A program made the translations under genes and the position numbers. A stretch of DNA of 64,000 bases, taken from the NCBI GenBank assembly GCA_000711775.1, contig ARYC01000785.1:60029-124028 (forward strand). The letters are read 5' to 3'. The notes beneath the pieces were generated by a model. The model worked only from the letters and a program-made list of their open reading frames with translations, did no database searches and was not told the origin of the DNA. Origin of the DNA: Oxytricha trifallax. Its lineage: Eukaryota > Ciliophora > Spirotrichea > Sporadotrichida > Oxytrichidae. This document shows, in pieces, positions 12,103 to 24,925 of this stretch (position 1 is the first letter of the stretch; every line of letters begins with the position of its first letter).

Positions 12103-12686
12103 AGGGGGGCCATATCTGAACCAAAGATATTGTTTATAGTTTAAATAAGTTTGCATGCTTAATCAGGGTCAAATTAGGGTCAGAGAACTCGAAAATAATA
12201 TTTTCAGATTCGAGAGATATCTCTGTAGAGTTGAAAACAACATAAAACAAGTCTCAGTTTTATAATAAAATTACATTAATTTGTTTATTTTTTCATTTTA
12301 TTTCGTTCAATTTAAACTCTTCTAAACTATATTTCTTATTCAAAATCTTGTTGATAAGTTATCTATTAAAAATAGATTAATTTAATATAAAATGTGTTAT
12401 TAACAATTAGCATTTTTATCTTACTATATCTTGTAAGATAACTTATCAACAAGATTTCGAATAAGAAATATAGTTTAGAAGAGTTTAAATTGAACGAAAT
12501 AAAATGAAAAAATAAACAAATTAATGTAATTTCATGATAATACTGAGACTTATTTTATGTGTTTTCAACTCTACAGAGACATCTCTTGTATCTAAAAATA
12601 TTATTTTCGTGTTCTCTGACCCTAATTTGACCCTGAGTAAGTACGTCAACTTTTAAAACATATCTTTGGTTCAGATATGGAGCCCC
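12103..12686. mobile_element. Foldback MITE (family A), 584 bp
   Basis: Two arms of about 260 bp (12103-12365 and about 12425-12686) are near-perfect inverted copies; both contain CATATCTGAACCAAAGATAT, AGGGTCAAATTAGGGTCAGA and the stretch TTTCATTTTATTTCGTTCAA. A loop of about 60 bp separates them. TGCTTT is present just outside both ends (12097-12102 and 12687-12692), consistent with a 6-bp target duplication. No coding capacity, so it is probably non-autonomous. Confidence 0.88.
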
Positions 12687-12759
12687 TGCTTTTGATAACT
12701 TTATTCTAAATTTCAATTAATATTGAAAATATATTCTCCTAATGAAACAATAATAATTT

Positions 12760-14797
12760 TTAATTTAATGATAAGGAAGTAAAGACTTTGAAATTTGAAG
12801 TTGACGAGAGTGACAAAGAAGCCAATTAGAGCTACTAATTCCAGGACATCTATTCGATTCACAGAGACGCAAATTAATTGAATAAAGACAATCTAGGGAG
12901 CTAAAACCCATAGGATAACGATAGAAATTAAAACAAAAACTATCTGAATGATGAATTAGAAAACTTAGACTTCAAAAGTGTGAAGCTATTTGAGTGTTAA
13001 AACTTGGAGGATATTATACATGAAATCAACTTGCATAATGACATGTAATTGGGCAACAACCTAGACACTGATTTATATGCATAGTATTACTAAAATGATC
13101 ACTAGACTGCCAATAGAGATAGCCAATTTCAAGGTAAGAATAGAAGTTATACTTTAATATTTTCATTATTCATTTTTTCAAAATTTTATTGACTGTCTTT
13201 ATAAATATAGACGACATGGACAGTACAAAAGAATATACTAAGTAATAAAAAATGAAACTTTTAAAGAATTAACTTAGAGATATATTTAAAAATAGTAGTT
13301 CTGCGGTGGTAGAAACTAAATTAACTACGCTTAAAATAAAGAACAAGATAAAGCAGGAGATCACGAGAATTTTTAACAGACATCTCTTTTGCTTTATTTG
13401 GTAAAAATGGAAAATTGATAATAGGATTGTTTTTGCAACAGGGCTTTTGGGGTCTTGACTAAATAATATGTCTGGAGAGTGACCACTCTGCTTATGATTA
13501 ATGGAAATTGTATGTTTTGATTTCTGTTTTGACCCATTTGCTGGATTCAAAGCTTCAAAAAAGTATCTTTTCTTTCTGGTTTTGCTAGCTACTCAATTGT
13601 ATTTGGGTGTAAGATTTTTAGATTTGACAATACTTTTTTATAGTATTTGTGATTATGTATTACAGTATTGGTAACTTAAGTAATTAATATGAAACTCAAG
13701 AGTAAAAAGGCATAAGAACTACCATTTAAGACATAAAATTTCTGGATGCTGCCAATCTATAATGATTAAAAATTAAATTAAATTTCTATTTTACCCTTAT
13801 TCTTTGGTATAGCACCTTATGCTAATGATTCAAGTAGAATCAAAACCTTCATTATTTTTTTATAAAATTAAACCAAACAACATCTATACAGTTGAGTAAA
13901 TTAAATTATAAATTATTTATTTTCTGAAATAATAAATCTAAAATATTTATTATATATTTTTTTATTTAATGTATTAATAGCTTTATTTCAGGTTTAATGA
14001 TTTTAATTTTTTATATAATTTTACTTAATATATATAAAAATATTAAAGTTTTAAATAGTTTTGACAATGAATAAATCATCTAACTCGCCTAAGAACTTCG
14101 AAAAAACTTTCAAACTAGTAATGAAAACTGTCATGATCATGTGCATAACATTTGCTGCTATTAGTTATTCTGTAAACTATATACCAATTATTTATCAATT
14201 TACTATTAGAGTTTTGGCAATTAAACGAAAGACATCATAACCATAAATATCCCCCAAGAAAATTTACTTCAACAATGAAATGTCTATATTGTCTATCAAT
14301 ATACTTTCATTATATGTAATTTATAAGATTGCAATAATTTTATTTACTGGCCAGTATCCATTTATTCAGTTTATCAGCTTTGAGATTGTTGAAAAATCTA
14401 CACCTTATGTATATGTGCCATTCATATAATTTCCCAAGGTATAAATAAAAGACTTCAATTTATAAATATATTTTTTAGTTTTAAACGATTAATTATGAGG
14501 ACTTTTTTGATATTTTTAACTGGTCTAGTTGCAACTTGTGTACCTAAATTTGGAAGTTTCCTTAACTTGAATGTCGCTTTTTCAAGTACGATTTCTCTTT
14601 TCGTTATACCAGTAAGATTTGGAACTTTTTATGATTTACTTTTTATACAGGTATTACTTTATAACAAGGCTTTTAAGGATCAAATTACAACGAAATGGAA
14701 AATAATACATTATGTAATAATAGTATTTGGATTTGCTTGTGGAGCGATAAGTGTATATTATTCAGTCATTGATTTAATCAAAGCTTTAAGTGAGTGA
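12760..14797 (+). CDS. Amino-acid transporter, AAAP/SLC36-type, fragmented
   Basis: Acidic N-terminal region (KTLKFEVDESDKEANQSYQF), an intron at about 13133-13209, then membrane segments. TM3-like DISFALFGKNGKLIIGLFLQ lies near 13380-13440, followed by KKYLFFLVLLATQLYLGVRF near 13557-13620. The C-terminal half runs from ATG 14067 (KTVMIMCITFAAISYSVNY), QYPFIQFISFEIVEK and an intron at about 14438-14478 to RTFLIFLTGLVATCVPKFGS and HYVIIVFGFACGAISVYY, stop near 14797. These patterns fit AAAP transporters moving amino acids, probably across the plasma or lysosomal membrane. The usual first two helices with the G.G.L..P signature are not seen in place, and several frame breaks occur. Confidence 0.7.
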
Positions 14798-14907
14798 ATT
14801 CTTGAATTTAATTGTATTTCTAAGAAAAAACTGTTGGATAACTGTAGTTCTTAATACAATTTGCCTATAGTATTTAAAATAAAAAGTAAATATAATGAAA
14901 TTCAATC

Positions 14908-16764
14908 TCACTCAAACTTATCATCCTCTTCATCTTCTTCTTCCTCCTCAGAATCATTTAATGCAGATTATGATATTCCAAATCCATTTGTGCCAGCTGT
15001 TCTGTAAAATTAATCCATCATTTTCTTCTAGTCGTTCATCATAAAATTCCTGAAGCAATACCTGCATTACAAAGACATTATTCTGCCATATTGTTTTCAT
15101 TCAGCTGTTTGGCTTTCTACAATAAACATTAAGATTACTGATAATTTGAGAAGAAAAAAAAACTAAACCTCAATGAGACAATTAACTAACAAAATATGCC
15201 TAGTTAAAATAGTCTTTAGTCAATTTCCTGAATTATTTATCGATGGCAATATAATCCAAGCACAGAAGGCAATATAACTAGAGTCTTTAATTCTTTTTTT
15301 CGGTAGCTATCTCCAAACATTTATTGAAGTTTTCATTTGTTTCTTCTAAATTTTTCTACAGCAAGTTTATCACTCCAATTTAGCCATAGCATATACAAGC
15401 ACTCTCTGAATCCTTAAAGAATTTAATTAATAAATTAAGTTAATTTTTGCATCTCTATAAAGTGCCCATCTAGTGCTTTATAAAAATATTCTGCTGGTTT
15501 GATGTATGAGCCTAGAACTCTATTGCAAATTCCAATTTTAAAATACGCAGCAAACACATTTTCCTTATCAGAAAATTCGCAATGTTTCATATGAAAGTTC
15601 AAACTCTTTCTTATCTTCCTCTTCTTATAATAAGCAACAACAATTCTATTCAGTGCTAGTGATGAACCTACTGGGTCATCTAGCATCCTTGCACACAAAA
15701 AAACCTTTTAAAGAAGTTTTCATCTTAAATAATATAAAGTTAATAAATAATGATGGCTGCATACCTAATCGTTTTGCTCTTGATTCTCATTGAGAGCACC
15801 CAAGCAATAAGCCATATGCGCTTCTTTTTAGACATCTTCTACCTGCACTCCAGCTCTTGCTGTCATTGTCATATCTTGAAGTGAAGATTTAAAGAGATTT
15901 TTATTTCCAGATGGATACTTGGAGCCCATCCATAGACTAGAGCTAGAGGGGCGACTACTGTAGCATTTAACCGTCTGGACATTAAACATGAATCTACTGA
16001 GAAAAGAAACTTTGAGAAGGCGCTTTTTTTAAGAAACACTCCTTTGTTTGATTCGTTTTCTGATTGAGTAGAATTAAACTTCTTCATTATCACTTCAATA
16101 TAGTTAAATTCAGTATATATTCTTAGAAACTATGACTATAATAATGTCAATCTGCTCATCATGATCAGTCGATAGGATCTAAAACTTTGAGTTTTCCTTT
16201 GTTGGAGATACTGTATTTTCTTTCATTGTATGTTCCATTAAAATTGAATCTTATCCATCATCTAATCTGATCTCTTAACGAACTTTATTATTAATTTTTC
16301 ATCCTTGATGTTCTGAGCTAATATTAACTCTCATTCAACATATTTCCATGATTAACATCACAATTTTTAATTTCTTTTTTACGCTCTATTTCAGCTTTCT
16401 CTTTCCTTGCTTTCTATATGATTTTCTAGTTACTCAATAAATCCAGATGATCTTCTTATTTCTGTTTCAACACTTCCAATTCCTTTTGCTTAGGCACCAC
16501 GAATATTTCATTAAATATAATTCTATTTAATTACTAGCGTTTATTGGGGAAAGATGGAGCAACTGACTTTGGCATTGATGATGCTCTCTCTATAAGATTC
16601 TTTTAATCTGAGAGATTCTTATCAATTCGTCTTATTTCATCATTTGTCATTTTTGGCTTGATAATTGAAGTCAGTTATTTAAGGGATCTCTCTTAAACTT
16701 TTGCAATATCAGATTCACCATCTTTAAACTCCAATTTTTATTTTTGAAAGGGGTTGGATTTCAT
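14908..16764 (-). CDS. TPR-repeat protein with acidic tail
   Basis: Minus strand, ATG 16764. A basic, coiled N-terminal part (MTNDEIRRIDKNLSDQKN, LEVLKQKQEDHLDLLSNQK) is followed by tetratricopeptide helices: GVQVEDVQKEAHMAYCLGAL, SSLALNRIVVAYYKKRKI, ENVFAAYFKIGICNRVLGSY and ESACICYGQIGVINLLQKNL. It ends in an Asp/Glu run, DDKFE-TGA at 14908. Introns fit at about 15766-15723 and 15128-15172. TPR arrays bind partner proteins; the architecture resembles axonemal TPR proteins such as TTC29, but I do not assign an orthologue. A frame shift lies near 16050-16080. Confidence 0.7.
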
Positions 16765-17016
16765 GTTTTAGAGAAATTTAAGTTACTCTAAATGATAATT
16801 TATCTGTTACTGTGGTTGTTAAGACCTATGCTGTAAACTTTCAGTTGTCGGTCTCTTATTATATGAACTTCCTATATTGCTAAAAATACTAAATTCCAAA
16901 ATTATCTGTATAAAATAAATTAATTTTCCATAAATATAAATATAGGACAATTATAATTTTAAATATTTCAAGAATTTTATAATAATATTGTTTTAATTTC
17001 AATTAAGGTTTTATCA

Positions 17017-17560
17017 TCATTTATAAGATCCTTATCTTTTTATAATAATGAATTTGCTCATGCCGATTCCCCCATGACCACTGCTAAATTACTAGTTTGT
17101 CCCATATGCTTAATTTACTTAATTAGTTAAAGCTGTGCTTTTCATAAAATAAATATTGCTCTTCTTTATAGTTTTGACTTTGAAATGACCCCCAAGCTGA
17201 CTACTGTCGAAATTATTTCCCTAGCTCTAACTTAGTGCCGCATTAAAAAATGGGTTATATTGGCTTTATCGCATATTCAAACTTTCTCTCAATGTTTTAC
17301 CTGTATCATCTTCTTAAAAAGTTTCTTGTTGAATTCCATCCAATATTTTCCTAAAAGTTGTCTTCTTTTAATTTAAATTAAAAGTTTTCTGTTCTTTTAA
17401 GATTTGAAACCTCTTGGGTTTTGTGTAGATGTTTTGGGGAGGGCAGATTATATTCACTTCATGAGCTTTTGTGACCTCGGAGAGGTTTCTGGGGACGTGT
17501 TTTAAAATCTCTTAATAAGAATGTCTTTATAGTTCTTGCTAACGCAGTAGCCTGGATTTT
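17017..17560 (-). CDS. Unrecognised basic, Q/N-rich protein (may be 5' part of the TPR gene)
   Basis: One minus frame stays open from about 17520 to TGA 17017: EILKHVPRNLSEVTKAHEV, CPPQNIYTKPKRFQILKEQK, FRKILDGIQQETFQEDDT, NPFFNAALSQSQGNNFD. Composition is protein-like and richer in GC than the flanks. No family recognised. It lies just upstream of the TPR gene on the same strand and might be spliced to it. Confidence 0.5.
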
Positions 17561-17705
17561 AACTAGATAATTTTTATTGCAAAAATCTAAATTTATGATT
17601 TAATATAACTTTAACATGCAGCTAAGTATTTTTGCTGATGCTCTTCTTAATTTTCTTGATAAATTAATTCATGAAATTAAATGTATTATTATAAAGAGAT
17701 AAAAA

Positions 17706-20693
17706 ATGTAAAAAACTAAAATTAATTAAGCTTAAGACTCTAACGAAAGATAATAAGAGAATATAAGCCAGCTGATATAGTTTGACACAGATAACGAATC
17801 TTTTAATTCCTTCTCAACTTCTAATTTACCGACCATTCTCCAGACTTTGCAAAATAATATAATATAGATTGATACTTTGGCATCAACAGCAAACACTTAA
17901 TAAATTTAGGGAAGTTAGGGAATTCAAAATAAACCTATTTAAAGCATGGATTATTAATAAACTGATTAAATTAATCACTTAAAGAAAAATTATCAAAACT
18001 TAGAGCAGCCATTATATAAAATTAGAGTTGCTGCTACTCCAAGAGAAGGTAGACATTCAAAACAAGACAAATAAGAGAACAATTAGAACAGCTATTTCGA
18101 CCATCATAAAATAAGTTAATCAGCTGTTTAAAATAATTATATTAAAAAAGTCAACACTGAACAATCTAGGTAAAACTTAATTGTCAAGAAATAAAATAGA
18201 CTCAAAATTTGTTGACTAACTTTCAATTTCTAGTTCAAAAAAAAGATCATTAAAACAGTAATAAATAATCCTCATTTTCGAAATCAAATTCAATACTTAA
18301 TCTATGATTATTTTCCTTAAAAAAACATAAGTAAATCTCTGGCCTTAGTAAAATTAATCTTCTAAAAAAATTATCTTCCAACTTTGAGTTATAATTAGAT
18401 AATTAAAAAGTAGATCGAAGCTAGATAAGATCCAAAAATAATTATCTAAAATACAGAATCTGAAATAGAATTAAAGAACAGATCAAGAGTTTAATCAAAA
18501 GGAGAGTTAAGACAAAAAATATAACAAACCTTAAACTTAAAATAAAAAAGTGCCTAGATTAGTCAATATACTAATACAACTACAAAACAAACCAAAAGTT
18601 AAAACTTCCCCTGATAAGAACAAAGAAACACCAAAAACTGAAAATTCTATATCTTCTGTTTGAAACAGTTCTAATTCACCTTAATATATAAAAAAAAAGG
18701 TTTTAAAGATAAAGTTCAAGCAAAATATCATTATTCCCTAATATGATAAAAAAGAACTCTAATGAACCTTCATATGCTTCCTCAAGAAGCTTTTTGTCTC
18801 CTTAATATGGGGCAAATATTCAAAATATTTTGAAAAATTAAGTCGCTCAATCACCCTTTAGAAATATTGCCCTTTAAATCACCAAAGTTTATGACTGAGA
18901 ACTTTCAGTATATAATGGTAAGACGACTATAGAATAACTTAAGCAAAGTAAAATTCAATAAAATGAAATATCTAAAAAAAAGCGCCATTTAGGGATTTAA
19001 GATTAATATTTTAGGACTGTTCATTTGGTTAAGAGAAAGATTTTGAGTCTAAGGAAAGCTCAGTTTATCCATAATAAATTGAAAGATGTAAAACTTAACT
19101 TTAATTGGCTTCTAAACAGAATTTAATAGCATAATAATAATAATCAAGTATTAGATTGAGCTATAATTTCATAAATAAAACCCCTCTAAAAAATGAATAA
19201 TAACTTAAGGAAATTTAATCGAATACAACGAATTCAAGAGATTCGATAAGGTTAAAATGTTAAGAGCTTTCAAAATCTAAAGCCAATAAAATTTAAATCC
19301 CATAAAACAAACAACTTTTTAATAGCAGTTTATCAACCACTTAACTTTCAATAAGAAGTGTCAAATAACCAACTCTGACTTCTTTAAAAACTTAAATTAG
19401 AGGGAGTTTATTGTATTAACAAAACAAAAATTTTGATTCTATAACGAGACCAAGGTCAGTATCTTCAAATTCATTCTAGGTACTATCTTAAAATAAATGT
19501 AACATTTCTACTACAAGGGAATTGCAAATTTTATTATCTAGATCAAACAGTTTGACATAGACAAATCCTAAAAAAAAAATATTGTGAAACTCAGCAATAA
19601 AATAAAAAATTTGTAGAATTCTAAGTAATTTTCTCATAAAAATGGATATTTGGAAAGTCTTAATAAAATCATGGATGAAAGCACTAAAGAACTATAAGCT
19701 ATGATTGTAAAGAAATAGATAAAGTTGCAAGAAATTAAAAGATCAAAATTATATGAAGGATTATAATTAAAAATCTGTAGACATTAATGAGTTAAATAGT
19801 TTTTGTTATTAAAAATTTGATACTTTAAAGTTTTATTATAACTCTAGAGAGACACAAAGAAGTTATATATTCAAAATGAAAACCTAAATTAATATATATA
19901 AAATTACCTCTCTTCATAACAAAGATAAAAGAATAAAATTAAAAGCTTTATAAAGGTATATAAAATTTGAAGGAATTATTCTTTCAAAATGAACAAGTAT
20001 AACTTAATGAGCTATTGGAGTTATAGAATAAGCACTAATAAGCCTAAGATCACTTTGATTTGTTCACTTAAAACCTTGATAAAATAAATATAATTTTTGT
20101 ATGTAATTTAATTATTATTTTTTACCTTGAACAAGAAGTAATGGCTATAAGGCACATGGATTTACAGCGTAAATCAGAAATTCAATAAATGAAAATGGAA
20201 AATGAAATAGCAGATAATTAAGAGATGACATGCAAATTAATTAAAAAGAGGATGAACTAAGAATGAGGGCAATTCAATCAAAAGTGTCAATGCTGATGTC
20301 TATGATAAATCATGAATAAAGTTAAAACATTAGCAGTGATGCGTTGCAACTTCATAATGATTTGAAGATTCATAGAGAGATCATAGATCTGCTAGGTAGT
20401 GACTTTTAAGATCATATTTACACAAATAATTCAGCAATTTAAAGATTAATTGATCTACAACAAGATAGTGGTCATAGTATTATCATATGCGAATTGCAGA
20501 TGACTATGATATATTCTCAAATGTGTAAGTAGGCAAGAATGATGCAGATTGTGAAGATAGGGATGAAATTAAAATGGTTAAAATGCGCAATTGATAGTTG
20601 AATTTATCAAAAGTTATAGAGGAGGATCAATAAAATTTAACATCAGTCAGATAGTCAATATCCCCAAATAGATATGATAAATTTTCAAAGTGA
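17706..20693 (+). CDS. Large Q/N/K-rich coiled-coil protein
   Basis: ATG 17706 opens MQKTKINQAQDSNERQQ. The first two thirds are low complexity (Ser, Asn, Gln, Lys). The last part is coiled coil: YLESLNKIMDESTKELQAMI, QLNELLELQNKHQQAQDHF, HMDLQRKSEIQQMKMENEI, then LHNDLKIHREIIDLLGSDF, ending NRYDKFSK-TGA at 20691-20693. Likely introns at about 19800-19850 and 20080-20140. Probably a structural protein; no catalytic motif. Several shifts of frame. Confidence 0.6.
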
Positions 20694-20932
20694 TTTTTAT
20701 ATTTTATTTATCAATTAAACTACAATTTAATATTTCAACAATTCACTAAATATTAGAATTTTTTAAAAAATATATTATTTGTCAAAAATAAAAAATATAC
20801 TTTAAATACTATAAATTATTGATTCTATATCTTTCGTCATCATTTCTTTTTAGTATAGTCAAGTTAGGAAATTAAAAAATATATTGAATACTTAATCGTT
20901 TCATTTAAAAGAAATAAATTATAATCTTGACA

Positions 20933-22864
20933 TCAATAATAAAAAGTTTTTTATATTTCACAGTATTATATTATCGTTTGTTTTGTGTTCAATGTTTATT
21001 TTCTTTTATTATTTTAACTAAAGCATCTAAATTCAAATCGCCCTCTACTATAGTACCAACTAGTTTTGTTAGTTCCCCTCTAATAAATATATAATTAAAA
21101 ATTTGATTTTCTTCCATGTTTCTTGCCATTTTCAAACTTTCCTATATACACTTTACCGTCGAAATACTTGTAAACTTGTCATTTAATGATGATATTAATT
21201 ATATTAAAATTTTGTAAACTCCTTGCACATGCATTTATTCCTTCATCCAATTGCCTTCATATTCACTTCCATCTTTGAAAATGTTGACTCCATACCCATT
21301 TCTCTCTCCTTGTATGAATGACCCAGTATACCTTGACCCATCTTTGAAACAAGCAAAGCCTTGACCATGAGGAAGCCCAATATACCACTCTCCTTCGTAA
21401 TAGTACCCATCTAAATTCTTCATAGTTCAAAAGCCATTTTAACAATCGAATTTCCACTCACCCTCGTAAATTCTACCATCGTAATAAATCATTTTGCCCT
21501 TTCCTGATTTCTGATCATCATTCCAAAAGCCTTCGTAACGATCTTTTGCTGTCGTTATTTATACATCTTGACCATGACGCTTATCTTGATGCCAGGATCC
21601 TTTGTAAGAGGAGCCATCACAATAAATTAACTCTCCTTTACCATGTTTTATCAATTCTCCTGAGGTCCCTGGAACTGCTTACTTCTCTCCATGATACTTG
21701 TTCTAATACATTATTGCTATATTTAAAGGTGATTAAAAAAACCAGTGAACTTACTTTAAATAAATGTTTTAGAATTGAATTATGAGGAAATTTGATTCAA
21801 GTCAAACCTCTTATCTTATGGTGGTTTGTATTTGATCTCTAATCCTTGACTCTATTTCTTGCAAGACGCTTGTCTTTTATAATTACGAACCAATCTTATC
21901 CATTAACTTGGAATTTCTCTTACCTATTTGTACCAAAAGCTTAAGTGGTTTGAGTGCTTTAAAAGCCAATATTTGATAGGTTTGAAAGTAAATTAGAGCT
22001 CATTATATTTTTCTGAGGAGTTTATACACTTATATAAATTGATGAAAAATTTAGATAATCAAGACAAAATTTATTTATTTCAATCGGAAAATATAATCTT
22101 ATACTATTCTTAATGACTTGACTTAACTCCCTCTAAGTAGCCAATTAATTTGATAGGTATTAAATCTTGACATTTTCTTTCAAATTTATATCATTCAAAA
22201 GCAAATCCAGGTTTAACTTGCACTACTCCAACTTCTTATTTAGCTCTTTTTTCATGAAATGCAGATCTTATCCTATAGAAAATTTCTTTTAACTTTTTCC
22301 CATTTATTCTTAATGATTCTATTTAAACCCATTTATGCTTAATCAATTACATTCTGATATTATCTCTTGATAAGTTTATACCCGTCGTTAACTTCCTCCA
22401 TTTTTTATTTGTAATTTTATAGTTATAGGCATTTCTTTATAACTTCTTGTTTTAGTTTGTTTATAGTTGAGACTGCACCTTCAAAGTGTGAGTTTATCTA
22501 AGTTAATCCTGATTTTATTTGGTGCTTTGAGGTCATAAATAAAACAATTTACCATATATATATTTAGTGTATACTTTGAACTAATAGCTATATTTCAAAT
22601 ATGAATATATTGTTAGTCATGTATTTGCGCTACTATAATTTCTGCTTAACTTCTAAAGCAATTTTATACAGATGAGATTCTTCTAATAAGAGAGAACTTA
22701 TTTCTTCATCTGACTATTAGTATTATAAATTATTATCTTTTTCTATTTTCATAGTGCTGTTTCATGGAAATAATGCGATTGAACTATTGGAAGTCACAGT
22801 AAAATTAATATAATTCAATGAGTTTAAGAATTCTTGCTTCTGGGATGGTAGCAGAGGAAACCAT
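20933..22864 (-). CDS. MORN-repeat protein with N-terminal coiled coil
   Basis: ATG 22864: MVSSATIPEARILKLIELY, then coiled coil (SDEEISSLLLEESHLYKIA, HFEGAVSTINKLKQEVIKK, FMKKELNKKLEQCKLNL). The C-terminal half has at least six MORN repeats: KGSWHQDKRHG, RYEGFWNDDQKSGKGKMIYY, RIYEGEWKFDCQNGF, YYYEGEWYIGLPHGQGF, YTGSFIQGERNGYG, YEGNW and VYIGKFENGKKHG. MORN repeats usually bind membranes or scaffold cytoskeletal proteins. TGA (21427-21429) occupies an invariant-type Gly in one repeat (NGF.TM). Frame breaks and introns make exact exon limits uncertain. Confidence 0.75.
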
Positions 22865-22879
22865 ATCGACATTTTCAAA

Positions 22880-23370
22880 AAGCAATACTTTTATTAAATA
22901 AATTTTATTCGTTAAATTGTAAATTTATATTCCAGTTTATAACTTGATATATTAAACAAGCAGTATTCAATTGTGATATTTGTAAAATAAACTACTTAAG
23001 TTTGAAATTTAATTTATAATTTACTAAAAATATTATATGTAATTGAATTTATTAAAAATTCACACACTAGGATATAATTATTGATTTTCAAACAATTTCA
23101 CAAAGACTATAGTTCATATTGGTGTTCAACATGCACACTATATATTTTTGTCTTGTTAAACAATTGTCCTCTTCAACCTGCGTCTTTACACTTTCTCCAT
23201 TAAATTCACTTTACTTTTTTATAGATTTTCTATATTTGTATTAAGTATATAGCATTTTAGCTGCTGTAATGAATACTTCTTTGACATTTTGCTCTAAAAT
23301 GAAAATAATACAATTAGACAAATTGGGAAATTTCACAATTAGAACATATAATTAATATTAATTTTCGCAT
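22880..23370. other. AT-rich intergenic region
   Basis: No convincing frame on either strand. Confidence 0.45.
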
Positions 23371-23399
23371 TATTAATTTAAAAAGTGAATAGGTCGCAC

Positions 23400-24925
23400 C
23401 TATACCGAATGTGGAACTCTAAGTCAAATAATGAGATCGTTCTAGATCCGCTTAGACCACAACCAAAGCAAGTAAAGTAATAAGTCGACAAAAAAGCCTG
23501 CTCTCTCCAGAGTTCTGAACAAGATAGTGAGCAGCTAATCTCATATTTTAATGAAAAACAATAAGAGAAACTAGCAACCTTTGCTAGAATGGGACTTCTG
23601 AACATAGACCTCTACGACCAAGAAGCTAATCTCTTATCATGCCCAATAGATGAACCAAGTATGTCAGACTACTTTTAAATGAGATTTAAAGAAACAGTTG
23701 AGGCAAAAATTATCAGAAGAAAGAAGCAAGCAATCTCATACCTTCACAAGAATGCTCTCCATAAGCACAAGTGACAAGTCAGTTACACAACCAGCGAAGT
23801 CTGGAACAGAATTTGGACATCTTAGAATAAACCTTCACCTAAAGGTTTAGTCGTCCTCCAGTATTTAATGGTGCTCCTATTTAATAACTGAATAATTATA
23901 AGTTTTAATCAGGATCTTAAGGGTCTAACCTATTCAATGAAATCTTCAACCTATAAGCTAACTAAGTTAACTTATTCATTAATACTAACACGAAGCTACC
24001 TGTATTAGACCTATGGGGGGGGAACCTATAATAGACAAGCCATTATAATTTCCAACATGGAATGATATGTTCCAACCAAGTTTACTCCCACAAAACCCAG
24101 AGACCCGACCAACAAAACCGCATCTTCCAAAATTCTCTTTTTCAGGATTCTTCTACCGAATAGGAAGAAGGGTAGAAAATAAGTGATGACGCACTTCCAG
24201 TATCAAATAGGGAAATTAAAAACTCCTAACCTTAGCCAAAAATAATTTTTTTCCAAACATATACATTTGACATAGACACTAATAGTATAGGGTATCGCCC
24301 TAAAATAATACAATAAATACTCTAGTCACAGAATGTACTCATCAATGATTAACCAGGAGTTATAATCCAAGCGTCTCCATATTGGCTACAAACATGAGAA
24401 AACTTTTCTGTTGATATCAGAAATGACGAGAAAGTCTACAACCTAATCAGATCCACAACAGAGTTGAGTATTTAGAAAGAAATATTAACAATATAATTGA
24501 TGATGGGTGTACAATACTAAAATGAATAACTGTATAATAAAACTAGCCAAGATTTAACTGACGATAACAATAACTTGAATAACTCTAAGAGTAAAAGAAA
24601 ATTAGTTGTACAACTAGAATTGTGCAAAGACTTAGAAAATTCAAACAATTGTAGAGAGCCTTAAACAGTCTTACCATAATTGATACTAAATATAACCAAG
24701 AGGCCCCAACAACTGAAGTTAAACCTAAGAACTTTTGTTCAACAAGAAGAGGAAGAGAAAGCGAAGAATGAGCAGGCATACGACAAAGAAAACTACTCAG
24801 GTGAAAACCACTGTAGCGACAATTATTAAAAGGGCTTGACCCTTAATCATATTATCATATATTTTAGATAGTGGGTCCCCAGAGACTTTAATAAGATCAT
24901 ATTATTATTATATTATTATAATTAT
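23400..24925 (+). CDS. Unrecognised Q/N-rich protein gene
   Basis: Plus frame with EQLISYFNEKQQEKLATFAR, MGLLNIDLYDQEANLLSC, DYFQMRFKETVEAKIIRRKK near 23520-23730. After a shift near 23850 it continues as GAPIQQLNNYKFQSGSQGSN, DDALPVSNREIKNSQPQPK, GYRPKIIQQILQSQNVLI, IRSTTELSIQKEILTIQLMM and QQEEEEKAKNEQAYDKENY, open until it enters the foldback element. TGA codons interrupt near 23772 and at 24395-24397. No family recognised. The minus-strand frame over 23378-23605 is judged a shadow. Confidence 0.5.
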
